Assembly: GCF_023100805.1 (NCBI RefSeq)
Contig: NZ_CP095855.1
Coordinates: 6,489,001-6,553,000, forward strand
Source: Chitinophaga filiformis
GTDB taxonomy: Bacteria; Bacteroidota; Bacteroidia; Chitinophagales; Chitinophagaceae
DNA: 64,000 nt
Direction of reading: 5' to 3'
Shown in pieces: positions 57,038 to 64,000 of the stretch. The notes under the pieces were generated by a model. The model had not been told where the DNA came from, searched no databases, and saw only the letters and a list, made by a program, of their open reading frames with translations. A program made the position numbers and the translations under genes. Numbering within the stretch: the stretch's first letter is position 1; each line of letters starts with the position of its first letter.

Positions 57038-57063
57038 AGCCACCTGAAATAAATCAGATGGCT
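57038..57063 (-). terminator. Island hairpin h2
   Basis: Stem AGCCA-CTGA / TCAG-TGGCT with paired outer and inner helices; it follows the 52-aa gene on the minus strand and has a T-tail there. Confidence 0.7.
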
Positions 57064-57085
57064 ATGATAACTTTTATGAGTTTCC

Positions 57086-57244
57086 TCATCTTGGTAGTTT
57101 TACTCCTTTTAATGCTTCATTAGCTTTTGCTAGTTTTTCAGGAGCAACCTTTCTTTCATCAATCTTATTCAACCTTTCATCAACAGTCAAGGTAATCTCC
57201 TTCTTAGATATTTCACTTATGAATTTTATGACTTTCTTCTCCAT
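57086..57244 (-). CDS. Small charged helical protein, 52 aa
   Basis: 52 residues starting MEKKVIKFISEISKKEITLT and ending ALKGVKLPR, with ATG at 57244 and TGA at 57086-57088. Below the size often scanned. It sits 9 bases downstream of the DUF6934-like gene and before a terminator. The composition (many Lys, Glu) resembles small partner proteins of such pairs. A toxin-antitoxin-like relation is possible but not shown. Confidence 0.65.
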   Translation of the reverse strand: MEKKVIKFISEISKKEITLTVDERLNKIDERKVAPEKLAKANEALKGVKLPR

Positions 57245-57253
57245 ACAATGAAT

Positions 57254-57697
57254 TTACGACTTAATTCTAATTAAAAAACCATCCAATTCCATGTTTTTCT
57301 GAAATGGAAGAATGTCATTACCAATTTTAGAATAGACCTCGAATTTTAATAACAGATAATCCAGATTAATTCCTATTGCCATTCTATACAGCCTTGTTCT
57401 TTCTTTTGTACTGCCAGTGAAAAACACCCATCTCTCAGGGTATGTTTTTAGATATATTTCCACAACATGAGCAACTGTTGACAAGACCTTATTCCTGTCA
57501 CCATTTGCAGTAATAGACATATCATTTATTTCGTCATTTATTTCAATATCTCCTAGCATGAGATTATATACATCAGAATATTCAGTTGGCATAAAAACTA
57601 TTCTTTTGGGAATAACACCTTTCTTACCAATACTAAAAAACTCAAACACACTAAGTCCCTCCTTTATATAAAGGTCTTTATATACTTCATATTGCAT
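57254..57697 (-). CDS. DUF6934-like protein
   Basis: 147 residues from the ATG at 57697 (MQYEVYKDLYIKEG); an ATG 22 codons upstream is rejected because a terminator hairpin (57726-57757) lies between. The core DRNKVLSTVAHVVEIYLKTYP and VFFTGSTKERTRLYRMAIG is that of the DUF6934 group as I remember it. It has no predicted membrane segment. The function of the family is not known. Confidence 0.75.
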   Translation of the reverse strand: MQYEVYKDLYIKEGLSVFEFFSIGKKGVIPKRIVFMPTEYSDVYNLMLGDIEINDEINDMSITANGDRNKVLSTVAHVVEIYLKTYPERWVFFTGSTKERTRLYRMAIGINLDYLLLKFEVYSKIGNDILPFQKNMELDGFLIRIKS

Positions 57698-57725
57698 TAT
57701 TGTTTGTTGAAAATGAAAAAATAAA

Positions 57726-57757
57726 AAAGAGGCAATAGCTAGACAGCTAACCTCTTT
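57726..57757 (-). terminator. Island hairpin h3
   Basis: On the minus strand: AAAGAGG - TTAGCT - GTCT - AGCTA - TTG - CCTCTTT; outer and inner stems with a 3' bulge. It sits upstream of the DUF6934-like ATG and marks a gene border. Confidence 0.7.
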
Positions 57758-57805
57758 GTTCATAACCCATGCTCTAAGAAATTATAGATTGTGTATAAAG
57801 AAAAG

Positions 57806-57906
57806 TGGGGCCATAGATAAAAATCTAGCCCCAGATGGTAACTATGAATACACTATCCTAATCAATAATATTAAGGATGGAGCAATTGATAGAAATCAGG
57901 CTCCAT
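57806..57906 (-). terminator. Island hairpins h4 and h5, in tandem without a gene between
   Basis: On the minus strand h4 (57806-57833) is TGGGGC - TAGAT - TTTT - ATCTA - TG - GCCCCA and h5 (57877-57906) is ATGGAGC - TGAT - TTCT - ATCA - TT - GCTCCAT, giving the outer/inner layout with spacer bases on the sides. The 168-base gap 57764-57931 otherwise holds no gene, so one may mark a lost gene or serve the DUF3871 gene. Confidence 0.65.
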
Positions 57907-57931
57907 GTTGTTATTTAACCCCTATAAAATG

Positions 57932-58915
57932 CTACTGTAAAAACCAGTTGGCTTGGTTATGCCTTACTGCATTTTTAATACCTTCAATAAATTGAAATGC
58001 ATTTACTGATCTGTCCAAAAATGTATCAATGTAACTGCTCTTATTAGCCTCAGTGAACAGATTGTATACCTTCCAGAGGTTTATACTTCCATCATCATTC
58101 CTGCAGAAACTTTTATCTCTATAATAGTCCCTGCAAATGGCACTGATTTGGGTGTCACCAAAGGAAAGAAAAGGCACATTAGCTTTCATGTTTGGAGGTA
58201 GATACTGATATAGTTTACACCTGCCAATTAGTTGTACAAATTGCTGCTCTGAAATATTACAATTGGTGAGTGTCTTCATGCTTTTGATATGATGATCTAT
58301 ATTGTAGCTATTGAACAAACAGTATATAGCATTTCTTAACTCTTCAATGCTTCTGACTTTTAAATCAGCCTTGTAGCCATCTGACCATACACAGAGATTA
58401 GTGCAGACTTTGTTTTGAAACCCAATAAAAACCTTAAACACTTCTCCTGTTCCTTTCTTCAAGGATAAATTGTCCAGGTTATAAGATTTCACCCCTCCAA
58501 TTGTTAAGGATACTTGGTTACCTCCAATGGCTTCAGTTACTGAGGGAATTTCAATAACAAAAGCCATCCTCTCATAATGCAATGTCTTTTCATGATCTAA
58601 CAGGTCTCTGGATAGCTTATTCTTTGCAGATGGCACTCTTCCTTGTATTGGGTGAGAAAGTCTTATGTTGGGGCTTAAAATGTGCTGTAAGGGGAATACA
58701 TCATTAGCTACACTCATGACAGTTTCAATAAAGTCAGAATGAGATATTACAGGCTCATTATCCTTGAATACAGGGATAATATGTTCAGCCTTGATCTCTT
58801 GTAAGCTGGATTGTAAAGTATTTGCTTCTATAAATGGCCTTGCTGTAGAAGTTATTTCCTCAAAGGGAATGTATGATCTCTTTATTGGCATAAGCACCAA
58901 TGTTGTTGTATTCAT
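57932..58915 (-). CDS. DUF3871-family protein
   Basis: 327 residues from the ATG at 58915 (MNTTTLVLMPIKRSY); the TTG 11 codons upstream is not used. MAFVIEIPSVTEAIGGNQVSLTIGGVKSYN and KVFIGFQNKVCTNLCVWSDGY are signature segments of DUF3871, a family of unknown function common on Bacteroidota mobile elements. It has no signal peptide. It supports the view that the region is an integrated element. Confidence 0.92.
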   Translation of the reverse strand: MNTTTLVLMPIKRSYIPFEEITSTARPFIEANTLQSSLQEIKAEHIIPVFKDNEPVISHSDFIETVMSVANDVFPLQHILSPNIRLSHPIQGRVPSAKNKLSRDLLDHEKTLHYERMAFVIEIPSVTEAIGGNQVSLTIGGVKSYNLDNLSLKKGTGEVFKVFIGFQNKVCTNLCVWSDGYKADLKVRSIEELRNAIYCLFNSYNIDHHIKSMKTLTNCNISEQQFVQLIGRCKLYQYLPPNMKANVPFLSFGDTQISAICRDYYRDKSFCRNDDGSINLWKVYNLFTEANKSSYIDTFLDRSVNAFQFIEGIKNAVRHNQANWFLQ

Positions 58916-58938
58916 GATGTAAAAACTTTTAGCAAAAC

Positions 58939-58970
58939 AAAAGGCCAATCCTTTTATAGATCAGCCTTTC
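58939..58970 (-). terminator. Island hairpin h6
   Basis: AAAGGC pairs with GCCTTT, with a second inner stem containing G-T pairs. It follows the 96-aa gene on the minus strand. Confidence 0.65.
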
Positions 58971-59014
58971 ATTTAATTTGATGAATGATTTAATTACAAT
59001 TGGTGATGATAATA

Positions 59015-59305
59015 TCAAGGTTCATATTCATATTTATGGGCTATTGTGACAACTTCTCCTGTTCCTGGAATTGTATATTCAAAAGGAGGGCATTGCTTCT
59101 TGACGATGGAACCAGCAATCTGTCTGCCTAACATTAACTTAGCTGTTGCTTCATCAACTCTTGTGGGAATGCTACACTTCTTCACATCGACATAAAGTTT
59201 ACCAGATTTTCCAGTGAGAACTTCCATATCCCCTATTAAATCAAAGCATATATATGTCTTTCCCTCACTACTCTGATTAATAAAATAACTTTTAACTGTT
59301 ACCAT
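59015..59305 (-). CDS. Small island protein, 96 aa
   Basis: 96 residues, beta-rich (GKTYICFDLIGDMEVLTG, KLYVDVKKCSIPT) with a C-terminal EYTIPGTGEVVTIAHKY. No recognised family. It is followed on the minus strand by a hairpin terminator, and a -7-like box is not clear. Confidence 0.75.
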   Translation of the reverse strand: MVTVKSYFINQSSEGKTYICFDLIGDMEVLTGKSGKLYVDVKKCSIPTRVDEATAKLMLGRQIAGSIVKKQCPPFEYTIPGTGEVVTIAHKYEYEP

Positions 59306-59506
59306 ATTTTGTTTTCAATTAGGTTTAAGATTTATGTATTGATAAAGCAGGGGGGTATACCCTGACCTTGAAATAGAGGAGAGGCTGGAAGAGATGGGGT
59401 ACTCATTTAATGAATACATTTATGCCATCTTATTACTTAGCAGGCAAGATTTGGGGTTGAAATTTTTTAGAAATATTTGTAGACTAACAACCATGTATAA
59501 ATATTT

Positions 59507-60091
59507 ATGTATATTAGTTTCTATAATTCCCTAGTAATGACCTTGAAAGAGTTACTCTTAAACCATCCAAATGAGCATATAAGCTATATCCAGTATCTAC
59601 AAATAGATGAATGGCTCATTAAGAGAGATGAAATTATCAAAAGAGATAGCTGCCATTGCACAAAATGTAATAGGGAAGCAACAAATGATAATATTGATCC
59701 TGTTACCAAGAAATCTGAACATTTCTGGATCGAAGAGGATGGGTTTGAATTAACAGACGATAAGATAATGGTGCCTCATTTTAAAATGGTTTATTCAGAT
59801 AAACACTACCATCTTGAAGTACACCACACCAGATATATTCTGAATAGATTGCCCTGGGATTACGATAATGACGATCTAATTACTCTCTGTAATCACTGTC
59901 ATACTGAATTTCATCAGAATAATAAGGTGCCAGTTTATAGTGAGAATGGATTAAAAGACCTTGAATATAAAATGTGTGATAAATGTAATGGAATAGGGTA
60001 TATTTCTCAATACTTGCACATCCAAGAAGGAATTTGTTTTCAATGTGGAGGAGAAAAATACGAAAGCGCATTAATAAATCGTCATATTTAA
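59507..60091 (+). CDS. HNH endonuclease-like protein with C-terminal zinc ribbon
   Basis: 194 residues from ATG 59507; ATG 59537 (MTLKELLLNHPNEH) is an equally possible start. CHCTKCN, LEVHHTRYI and DLITLCNHCHTEFH form an HNH domain with the usual two Cys pairs and HH. A second pair CDKCNGIGY and CFQCGGEKY near the C-terminus resembles a DnaJ-type zinc finger. It could cleave DNA (defence or mobile-element function). It ends 27 bp before the precursor gene, so it may belong to the same transcript, but no mechanistic link is known. Confidence 0.8.
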   Translation: MYISFYNSLVMTLKELLLNHPNEHISYIQYLQIDEWLIKRDEIIKRDSCHCTKCNREATNDNIDPVTKKSEHFWIEEDGFELTDDKIMVPHFKMVYSDKHYHLEVHHTRYILNRLPWDYDNDDLITLCNHCHTEFHQNNKVPVYSENGLKDLEYKMCDKCNGIGYISQYLHIQEGICFQCGGEKYESALINRHI

Positions 60092-60118
60092 TTTATACAC
60101 CATAATAATGGAAATAAT

Positions 60119-60541
60119 ATGAAACCATTAATCTTAGAATTTGTAGAATTTTCCAAGGAAGACGAACTTGATTACTCTAGCATTGAGTATTCTGATGACC
60201 AAAATTTAAATGTGTTGAAAGGAACTCAGTCCCCTGCGATACTATTAGCAGCATATGATTCTACTAATATAACTAGAACAGATAATGAAACAACTGAAAT
60301 TCATCAAGACTTGAGGAATGCACTTGATACAATGACTCGCACATTTAATCACAATGAGGTTAGCGATCCAGACAATAGTTCAAAGTTGTCAATTCTATTA
60401 GATACTACAACTGGTACGAAAACTTACAATGAGGTCTCTGATGATGATAGAAGTCGTTTATATAACTTATTAGATACAGCGACAAGCACAGCGAATCAGA
60501 ATCCTGATCTTGAAGTAACAGATACTGACAAAGATTACTAA
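60119..60541 (+). CDS. Putative graspetide (omega-ester/amide RiPP) precursor with three core repeats
   Basis: 140 residues. A leader of about 65 residues starting MKPLILEFVEFSKEDE is followed by three repeats that begin LDT and run T-x-T-x-T, a short spacer, then an acidic block: residues 69-85 (LDTMTRTFNHNEVSDPD), 94-110 (LDTTTGTKTYNEVSDDD) and 118-137 (LDTATSTANQNPDLEVTDTD), at 24-25 residue spacing. Repeats of Thr plus Asp/Glu are the hallmark of precursors cross-linked by ATP-grasp ligases. The stop overlaps the next start by one base (TAATG). I infer up to three rings per copy; the pattern of linkage is not known. Confidence 0.75.
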   Translation: MKPLILEFVEFSKEDELDYSSIEYSDDQNLNVLKGTQSPAILLAAYDSTNITRTDNETTEIHQDLRNALDTMTRTFNHNEVSDPDNSSKLSILLDTTTGTKTYNEVSDDDRSRLYNLLDTATSTANQNPDLEVTDTDKDY

Positions 60542-61461
60542 TGATACTAATTGTAACCCATAAATCTGATTTTACAGTAGATTATGTAATAAGGAAGCTT
60601 AATGACAAGAGTATTCCTTACTATAGATTTAATTGCGAAGATGTATTGAAACGCAGTTTCGGAGTACAAATAGATCAACAATTTAAGTATCACATAAATG
60701 GAATCTCAGATTTTTCGTCTGTATGGTTTAGAAGAACCAAATTACCAGATTTTAATCAGCAACCTGATGGTATTAAAAGATATCTCCAGGATGAAGTAGA
60801 TTCTCTGTTTAGTAATTTATTCAATACTATCCCCGCAAAATGGCTTAGTAATCCAACAAATATTTATCGAGCAGAGAATAAACTGGTGCAATTAAAAGAG
60901 GCATCTAAATTAGGTATGAATATACCTGAGACTATTGTAACCAATCAAAAGGACGAGATAAAAAAATTTTATTACGAGAATGAAAAAAATATAATAATAA
61001 AGCCAATATATAGTAATAGAATATTTTTAGACAATAAGTTTGGCCTGATATATACAAATAAGCTTGGTGAAAAACACATTAATGATTTAGATGATTTTTT
61101 GTTAAGCCCTAATATTATTCAAAGGCTGATTGATAAGCAGTATGAACTAAGAGTAACAATAGTGGATAAATCTGTATTTGCTGCTGCTGTTGACTCACAA
61201 TCACAGAAGGAAACAGAAATTGACTGGAGAAAGAGTAGACTGAAATTCACTGCTTATAAATTACCTGAGTATATTGAAAAACAATGTATTGAATTAGTTA
61301 ACAGTTTGGGTATTTCTTTTGGGGCGATAGATATGATTCGATCAAAGGATGGTAGCTATTACTTTTTAGAGGTCAACCCTAATGGACAATGGGCATGGAT
61401 TGAAAACGACACAGGCTTAAATATATCTGACGCTATCATAAAGTATCTTAATAACAAATGA
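60541..61461 (+). CDS. RimK/MvdD-type ATP-grasp peptide ligase (graspetide cyclase)
   Basis: 306 residues. Seen: SVWFRRTKLPDF (about 60), NPTNIYRAENKLVQLKEA (about 104), KNIIIKPIY, QYELRVTIVDK (about 200) and the metal-binding end DMIRSKDGSYYFLEVNPNG with Glu277 and Asn279, then WAWIE. This is the layout of MvdC/MvdD-like ligases which make ester or amide links between Thr/Ser/Lys and Asp/Glu side chains. It overlaps the precursor gene (TAATG) and the next gene (ATGA), so all three are translated together. The precursor next to it is its expected substrate. Confidence 0.9.
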   Translation: MILIVTHKSDFTVDYVIRKLNDKSIPYYRFNCEDVLKRSFGVQIDQQFKYHINGISDFSSVWFRRTKLPDFNQQPDGIKRYLQDEVDSLFSNLFNTIPAKWLSNPTNIYRAENKLVQLKEASKLGMNIPETIVTNQKDEIKKFYYENEKNIIIKPIYSNRIFLDNKFGLIYTNKLGEKHINDLDDFLLSPNIIQRLIDKQYELRVTIVDKSVFAAAVDSQSQKETEIDWRKSRLKFTAYKLPEYIEKQCIELVNSLGISFGAIDMIRSKDGSYYFLEVNPNGQWAWIENDTGLNISDAIIKYLNNK

Positions 61462-62213
61462 AAATCATAAAAAAGGTTAAACACTATCTCTATTATTTTG
61501 GTCTTAAGAAAAATTGGACTGATGAGAATAATCAAGGTTTTAATTATACCAAAGTTGATGATGACACGACAAAAGAGCACCTTCGTTATCTAAAAGAATT
61601 GATACAAACAGAAAACGAAAGACAAAATTCCATAGAAAGTAAGACCTCTCAATTGGTAGGGCAATGTGGCCTAATCTTCTCACTGTTAGGCTTATTTGTG
61701 CCAGTGTATTTCGATAAATTTATTGACTTTTCCCTGGCTATAAAAATTGTCCTGCTTCTTCCTTTTCTTAGTTCATTTCTATTCTACATTCTTGCTATTA
61801 TCAAAGCCATCGAAAATTATAACATAACAAAATATAGATATATATCAGGAAGCGTACAAACAGTGATAAATAGAAAAACAAAAGACGACTTTATCAATTC
61901 TGAGATCAATGACCTACTCCTAGCAATAAAAATCAATACGCAACTTAATAATAAAAAAGGCACCAATTTGTTACATGCTTTTCGCTCATTTAGATTTGCG
62001 AATGTATGTATTGCCATATTAGGCTTATTCATTGGTTCGCTTATGCTTTTCTATAGAAAACCTCCAGATGACAACAAGCTTATCAATAGAAAGATTGAAA
62101 AGATGGAGTCAAGACTAAATTTGTTAGATACCAATATTATAATTGTGAGAAAGCAAATTCTAAATATCAATAACCAACAGCAAGATACGTCTAAGAAAAT
62201 GAAAAGGGATTGA
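61458..62213 (+). CDS. Three-TM membrane protein coupled to the graspetide ligase
   Basis: 251 residues; ATG overlaps the ligase stop. TM helices at about 66-86, 93-117 and 180-199, a charged loop between TM2 and TM3 (about 121-175), and a C-terminal coiled coil (about 206-240). The N-terminus (1-65) is hydrophilic and charged, so one side of the protein is large and soluble. I do not recognise the family; it bears some likeness to SLATT-type effectors, but this is weak. Possible roles: transport, immunity or anchoring of the modified peptide. Confidence 0.75.
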   Translation: MKIIKKVKHYLYYFGLKKNWTDENNQGFNYTKVDDDTTKEHLRYLKELIQTENERQNSIESKTSQLVGQCGLIFSLLGLFVPVYFDKFIDFSLAIKIVLLLPFLSSFLFYILAIIKAIENYNITKYRYISGSVQTVINRKTKDDFINSEINDLLLAIKINTQLNNKKGTNLLHAFRSFRFANVCIAILGLFIGSLMLFYRKPPDDNKLINRKIEKMESRLNLLDTNIIIVRKQILNINNQQQDTSKKMKRD

Positions 62214-62284
62214 TCGGCAATTTTGGTTAGTCTGTATTAGATGAAATTGTAAAAAATTTCCTGATATTTTGATCTAAATATTAA

Positions 62285-62896
62285 CTAATCACTTTGGGGA
62301 TCAATTTCAAATTCTTCAATTGAAAACTTGGATATCTTTATCAGCTTCTGCCTTATTTCTGCTTGAATCAGCTTTCTTGTGTGAGATCTTTGACCAGGCT
62401 TTTGTTCTACTTGGCTCCCATCCAAGTTTCTGAAGTCTACATCCAATTCAAAATGACAAATATTTGAAATTAAAGGGTCATGTTTGGCAGTTACAACAAA
62501 ACGATAAGCATGTTCGCCATCCAGGTTAGGATATGGATAGGTATCAGAATACTGTATATCTCTTATTTTGAAAAGGAAGTACCCCCTATCGTGATTATAG
62601 GTAAATTCAGCATCTTGAGGAGTATATCCATCCTCTCCTTCATTCCATTTTTGATAAAACTTGTGCTTGTCTTCGCAAATAAATTCAATAAAAATATCGT
62701 CTACATCTGAATCTGGAATCTTATTCACAGAATATGTAAAAATTTCTTTATCGTTAATTGCTTCTGCAGCTAAATTTCCTTCAGAATCCTTTAATTCTGA
62801 ATTAGGAGGTACCCATCTACAAAGCAGTTCTTCTTCATTGGGTTGTGGAATATATTTATGATTTGATCTAGGTACCAATCTAGATGGATAGGGCAT
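62285..62896 (-). CDS. Hypothetical cargo protein, 203 aa
   Basis: 203 residues, acidic, beta-rich in the centre, no membrane segment. Begins PYPSRLVPRSNHKYIPQPNEEELLC and ends with a helix (KLIQAEIRQKLIKISKF). It overlaps the next gene by 17 bases, so the two belong together. Not recognised. Confidence 0.75.
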   Translation of the reverse strand: MPYPSRLVPRSNHKYIPQPNEEELLCRWVPPNSELKDSEGNLAAEAINDKEIFTYSVNKIPDSDVDDIFIEFICEDKHKFYQKWNEGEDGYTPQDAEFTYNHDRGYFLFKIRDIQYSDTYPYPNLDGEHAYRFVVTAKHDPLISNICHFELDVDFRNLDGSQVEQKPGQRSHTRKLIQAEIRQKLIKISKFSIEEFEIDPQSD

Positions 62897-63500
62897 TGTA
62901 TTCTAATTCTTTTGTTTTTTTATCTATTGAATTCGTTCTCGTGGATGATTGCATCGTTAATTCCATTATTTTTTGTTTTAACAAAGCAAAAACATTCTTG
63001 GTTTCTCCAAATTGTTTTAGAACGACTTCATCGTTATGATATGTTGTTAAAACAGCTTCAACAAAATCATCTTCGGAATCTTTAGTATAAAAAACTTCAA
63101 GATGAGTTTCTATAAGTGGAACATTGTAAAATCTAAAGTAAATGCTGTGATCGTTAGTTAAGTTAACAATAATATTGCTTGGGCGTAGTGTCGATATAAA
63201 AGATAATGCGTTGTTGAAATAACTCCTAGCCTCTACTTCATAGCCTTCTATTAAGTGTTTCTTACGCAATAGATCAAGTTCAAACTTGTCCAATACATTG
63301 AAAAGCATTTTCGCCTCGATTGATGTTCTGAGAATCTCGCGAGAGGATGGTATAGGCCAATAATTAGGCAAATAAGTATGAGGCCCCCAGAGACCAACTG
63401 TACAGTCAATATCTCTATAATAAATTTTCCGACAATTAAATCTCATAGTAGTCGTACAAAGCGTAGAATGGGGCAGTAATACATAAGCATCATTAGACAT
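62880..63500 (-). CDS. Hypothetical cargo protein, 206 aa
   Basis: 206 residues. No signal peptide or TM. Segments SIYFRFYNVPLIETHLEVFYT and EVVLKQFGETKNVFALLKQKI suggest an alpha/beta domain of the type seen in TIGR04255-like sporadic proteins, but this is weak. Middle gene of a three-gene minus-strand set. Confidence 0.7.
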   Translation of the reverse strand: MSNDAYVLLPHSTLCTTTMRFNCRKIYYRDIDCTVGLWGPHTYLPNYWPIPSSREILRTSIEAKMLFNVLDKFELDLLRKKHLIEGYEVEARSYFNNALSFISTLRPSNIIVNLTNDHSIYFRFYNVPLIETHLEVFYTKDSEDDFVEAVLTTYHNDEVVLKQFGETKNVFALLKQKIMELTMQSSTRTNSIDKKTKELEYNALSI

Positions 63501-63524
63501 AGTGTTTGGATTTAATATTGCACA

Positions 63525-64000
63525 CTATTTAAATAATTGATTAATAAATTCATTTGCGACAGTTGTGAAATCTTCATATGATTTCAAAATGTCAAAATCT
63601 ATCTCTGAGAAAGACTTATCGTTAAATTCAGTGTGAAAATTCAGAACAACTAAGCCAGAAGAAGATGTCTCTCCTCGTACTAATTTAACATAACAAGTTG
63701 TCAAACTGTTGACAGAAAATGTTAAATCTATCATATTTATTCTGCTATCTCTGAATTTGGTAGCACTTTCGTTGGATAACAAATCATCAAACTTATAATC
63801 ACTTATTTCAATATCAAAATTGATACCTATTCCTGTTGCTTTTATGAATGGTAGAGCTTTGCAGTATTTTGAAGCTAGGTCAAAAGCTTTGATATCTTCT
63901 CCTACAATTCCTAACCTCGTATTTTCTACTTGAATTGACGTTCCATCTTTTAGCACTACTCGACTATAAGAAGGGGTATAAACACTATTATTTCTATCTA
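63525..64000 (-). CDS. Hypothetical cargo protein, 5' part beyond the window
   Basis: The frame is open to the right edge and encodes at least 158 residues, so the true start lies outside the window; a GTG at 63954-63956 is not needed as a start. Alpha/beta-like with GIGINFDIEISDYKF, MIDLTFSVNS and a C-terminal helix. Upstream member of the three-gene set; not recognised. Confidence 0.7.
   Translation of the reverse strand, partial: DRNNSVYTPSYSRVVLKDGTSIQVENTRLGIVGEDIKAFDLASKYCKALPFIKATGIGINFDIEISDYKFDDLLSNESATKFRDSRINMIDLTFSVNSLTTCYVKLVRGETSSSGLVVLNFHTEFNDKSFSEIDFDILKSYEDFTTVANEFINQLFK

Larger units (their letters stand above)
55649..64000. mobile_element. tRNA-His-integrated genomic island (right end outside window)
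   Basis: The region starts at the 5' break of the tRNA-His remnant, is AT-rich compared with the rest, and carries DUF3871 and DUF6934-like genes of types common on Bacteroidota mobile elements, genes separated by a family of hairpins, and cargo unlike the flanks. Orientation predicts the intact tRNA-His and probably an integrase at the other end, beyond 64000. No integrase or transfer gene is inside the window. Confidence 0.8.

Noticed and set aside
59346..59536. Short plus-strand frame with a ribbon-helix-helix-like phrase (ERLEEMGYSFNEYIYAILL)
   Set aside because: It has no start codon before the key part and ends after about 60 codons inside the HNH gene start region; at most a decayed fragment, not supported as a gene.

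Overview
This looks like a chromosomal segment of a Chitinophaga-like Bacteroidota (family Chitinophagaceae). The evidence is: -7 promoter boxes of the Bacteroidota type (TAnnTTTG), a type IX secretion (T9SS) type B sorting domain with a PorP/SprF partner, LytTR/LytS signalling, DUF1080 and heparinase-type carbohydrate proteins, and a GH19 chitinase. Most of the window has moderate GC. From about 55.65 kb to the right edge it is visibly AT-rich.

Layout. 1-4.1 kb: a lipoprotein, a LytS/LytTR two-component pair and a DUF1080 protein. 4.36-12.14 kb: a tightly packed five-gene operon, a MoxR-vWA-beta-propeller ternary system (bpX-type small proteins, MoxR AAA+ ATPase, vWA protein, TPR/beta-propeller protein), a predicted biological-conflict system. 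12.3-14.25 kb: TetR regulator plus UbiB/ABC1-like kinase. 14.3-21.7 kb: housekeeping genes (DUF2911, two SRPBCC proteins, ABC-2 permease, SppA, FolK, deoxynucleoside kinase, BaiN-like flavoprotein). 21.9-31 kb: a TonB-plug/macroglobulin-like surface protein, a probable structured RNA, GH19, DUF892, PEBP, NUDIX and beta-helix proteins. 31.0-42.9 kb: one long operon behind a good promoter, coding for a Gfo/Idh-like protein, a tail-collar protein, a leaderless periplasmic-binding-fold protein, a 2574-residue repeat adhesin with T9SS C-terminus, and PorP/SprF. 43.1-55.5 kb: a desaturase closely resembling eukaryotic sphingolipid delta-4 desaturases, a mosaic of palindromic repeats, a heparinase-like lyase, glycosyltransferase, methyltransferase, MacB-like permease and small metabolic genes.

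55.58-64.0 kb: an integrated mobile island. A tRNA-His 3' fragment (nt 8-73, with no matching acceptor 5' strand) and its terminator mark one end; the other end is outside the window. The backbone genes lie on the minus strand (DUF3871, DUF6934-like, several unknowns), separated by a family of related hairpins. The cargo includes an HNH protein and a compact set of overlapping genes: a precursor peptide with three Thr/Asp/Glu-rich repeats, a RimK/MvdD-type ATP-grasp ligase and a 3-TM protein. I interpret this as a graspetide (omega-ester/amide RiPP) pathway. Three unknown minus-strand genes follow and run off the window.

The strongest candidates for something undescribed are the graspetide cluster, the hairpin family of the island, the surface-protein operon at 31-43 kb and two probable small RNAs. 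All functional calls rest on reading the translated sequence and remembered family features; no search was run.
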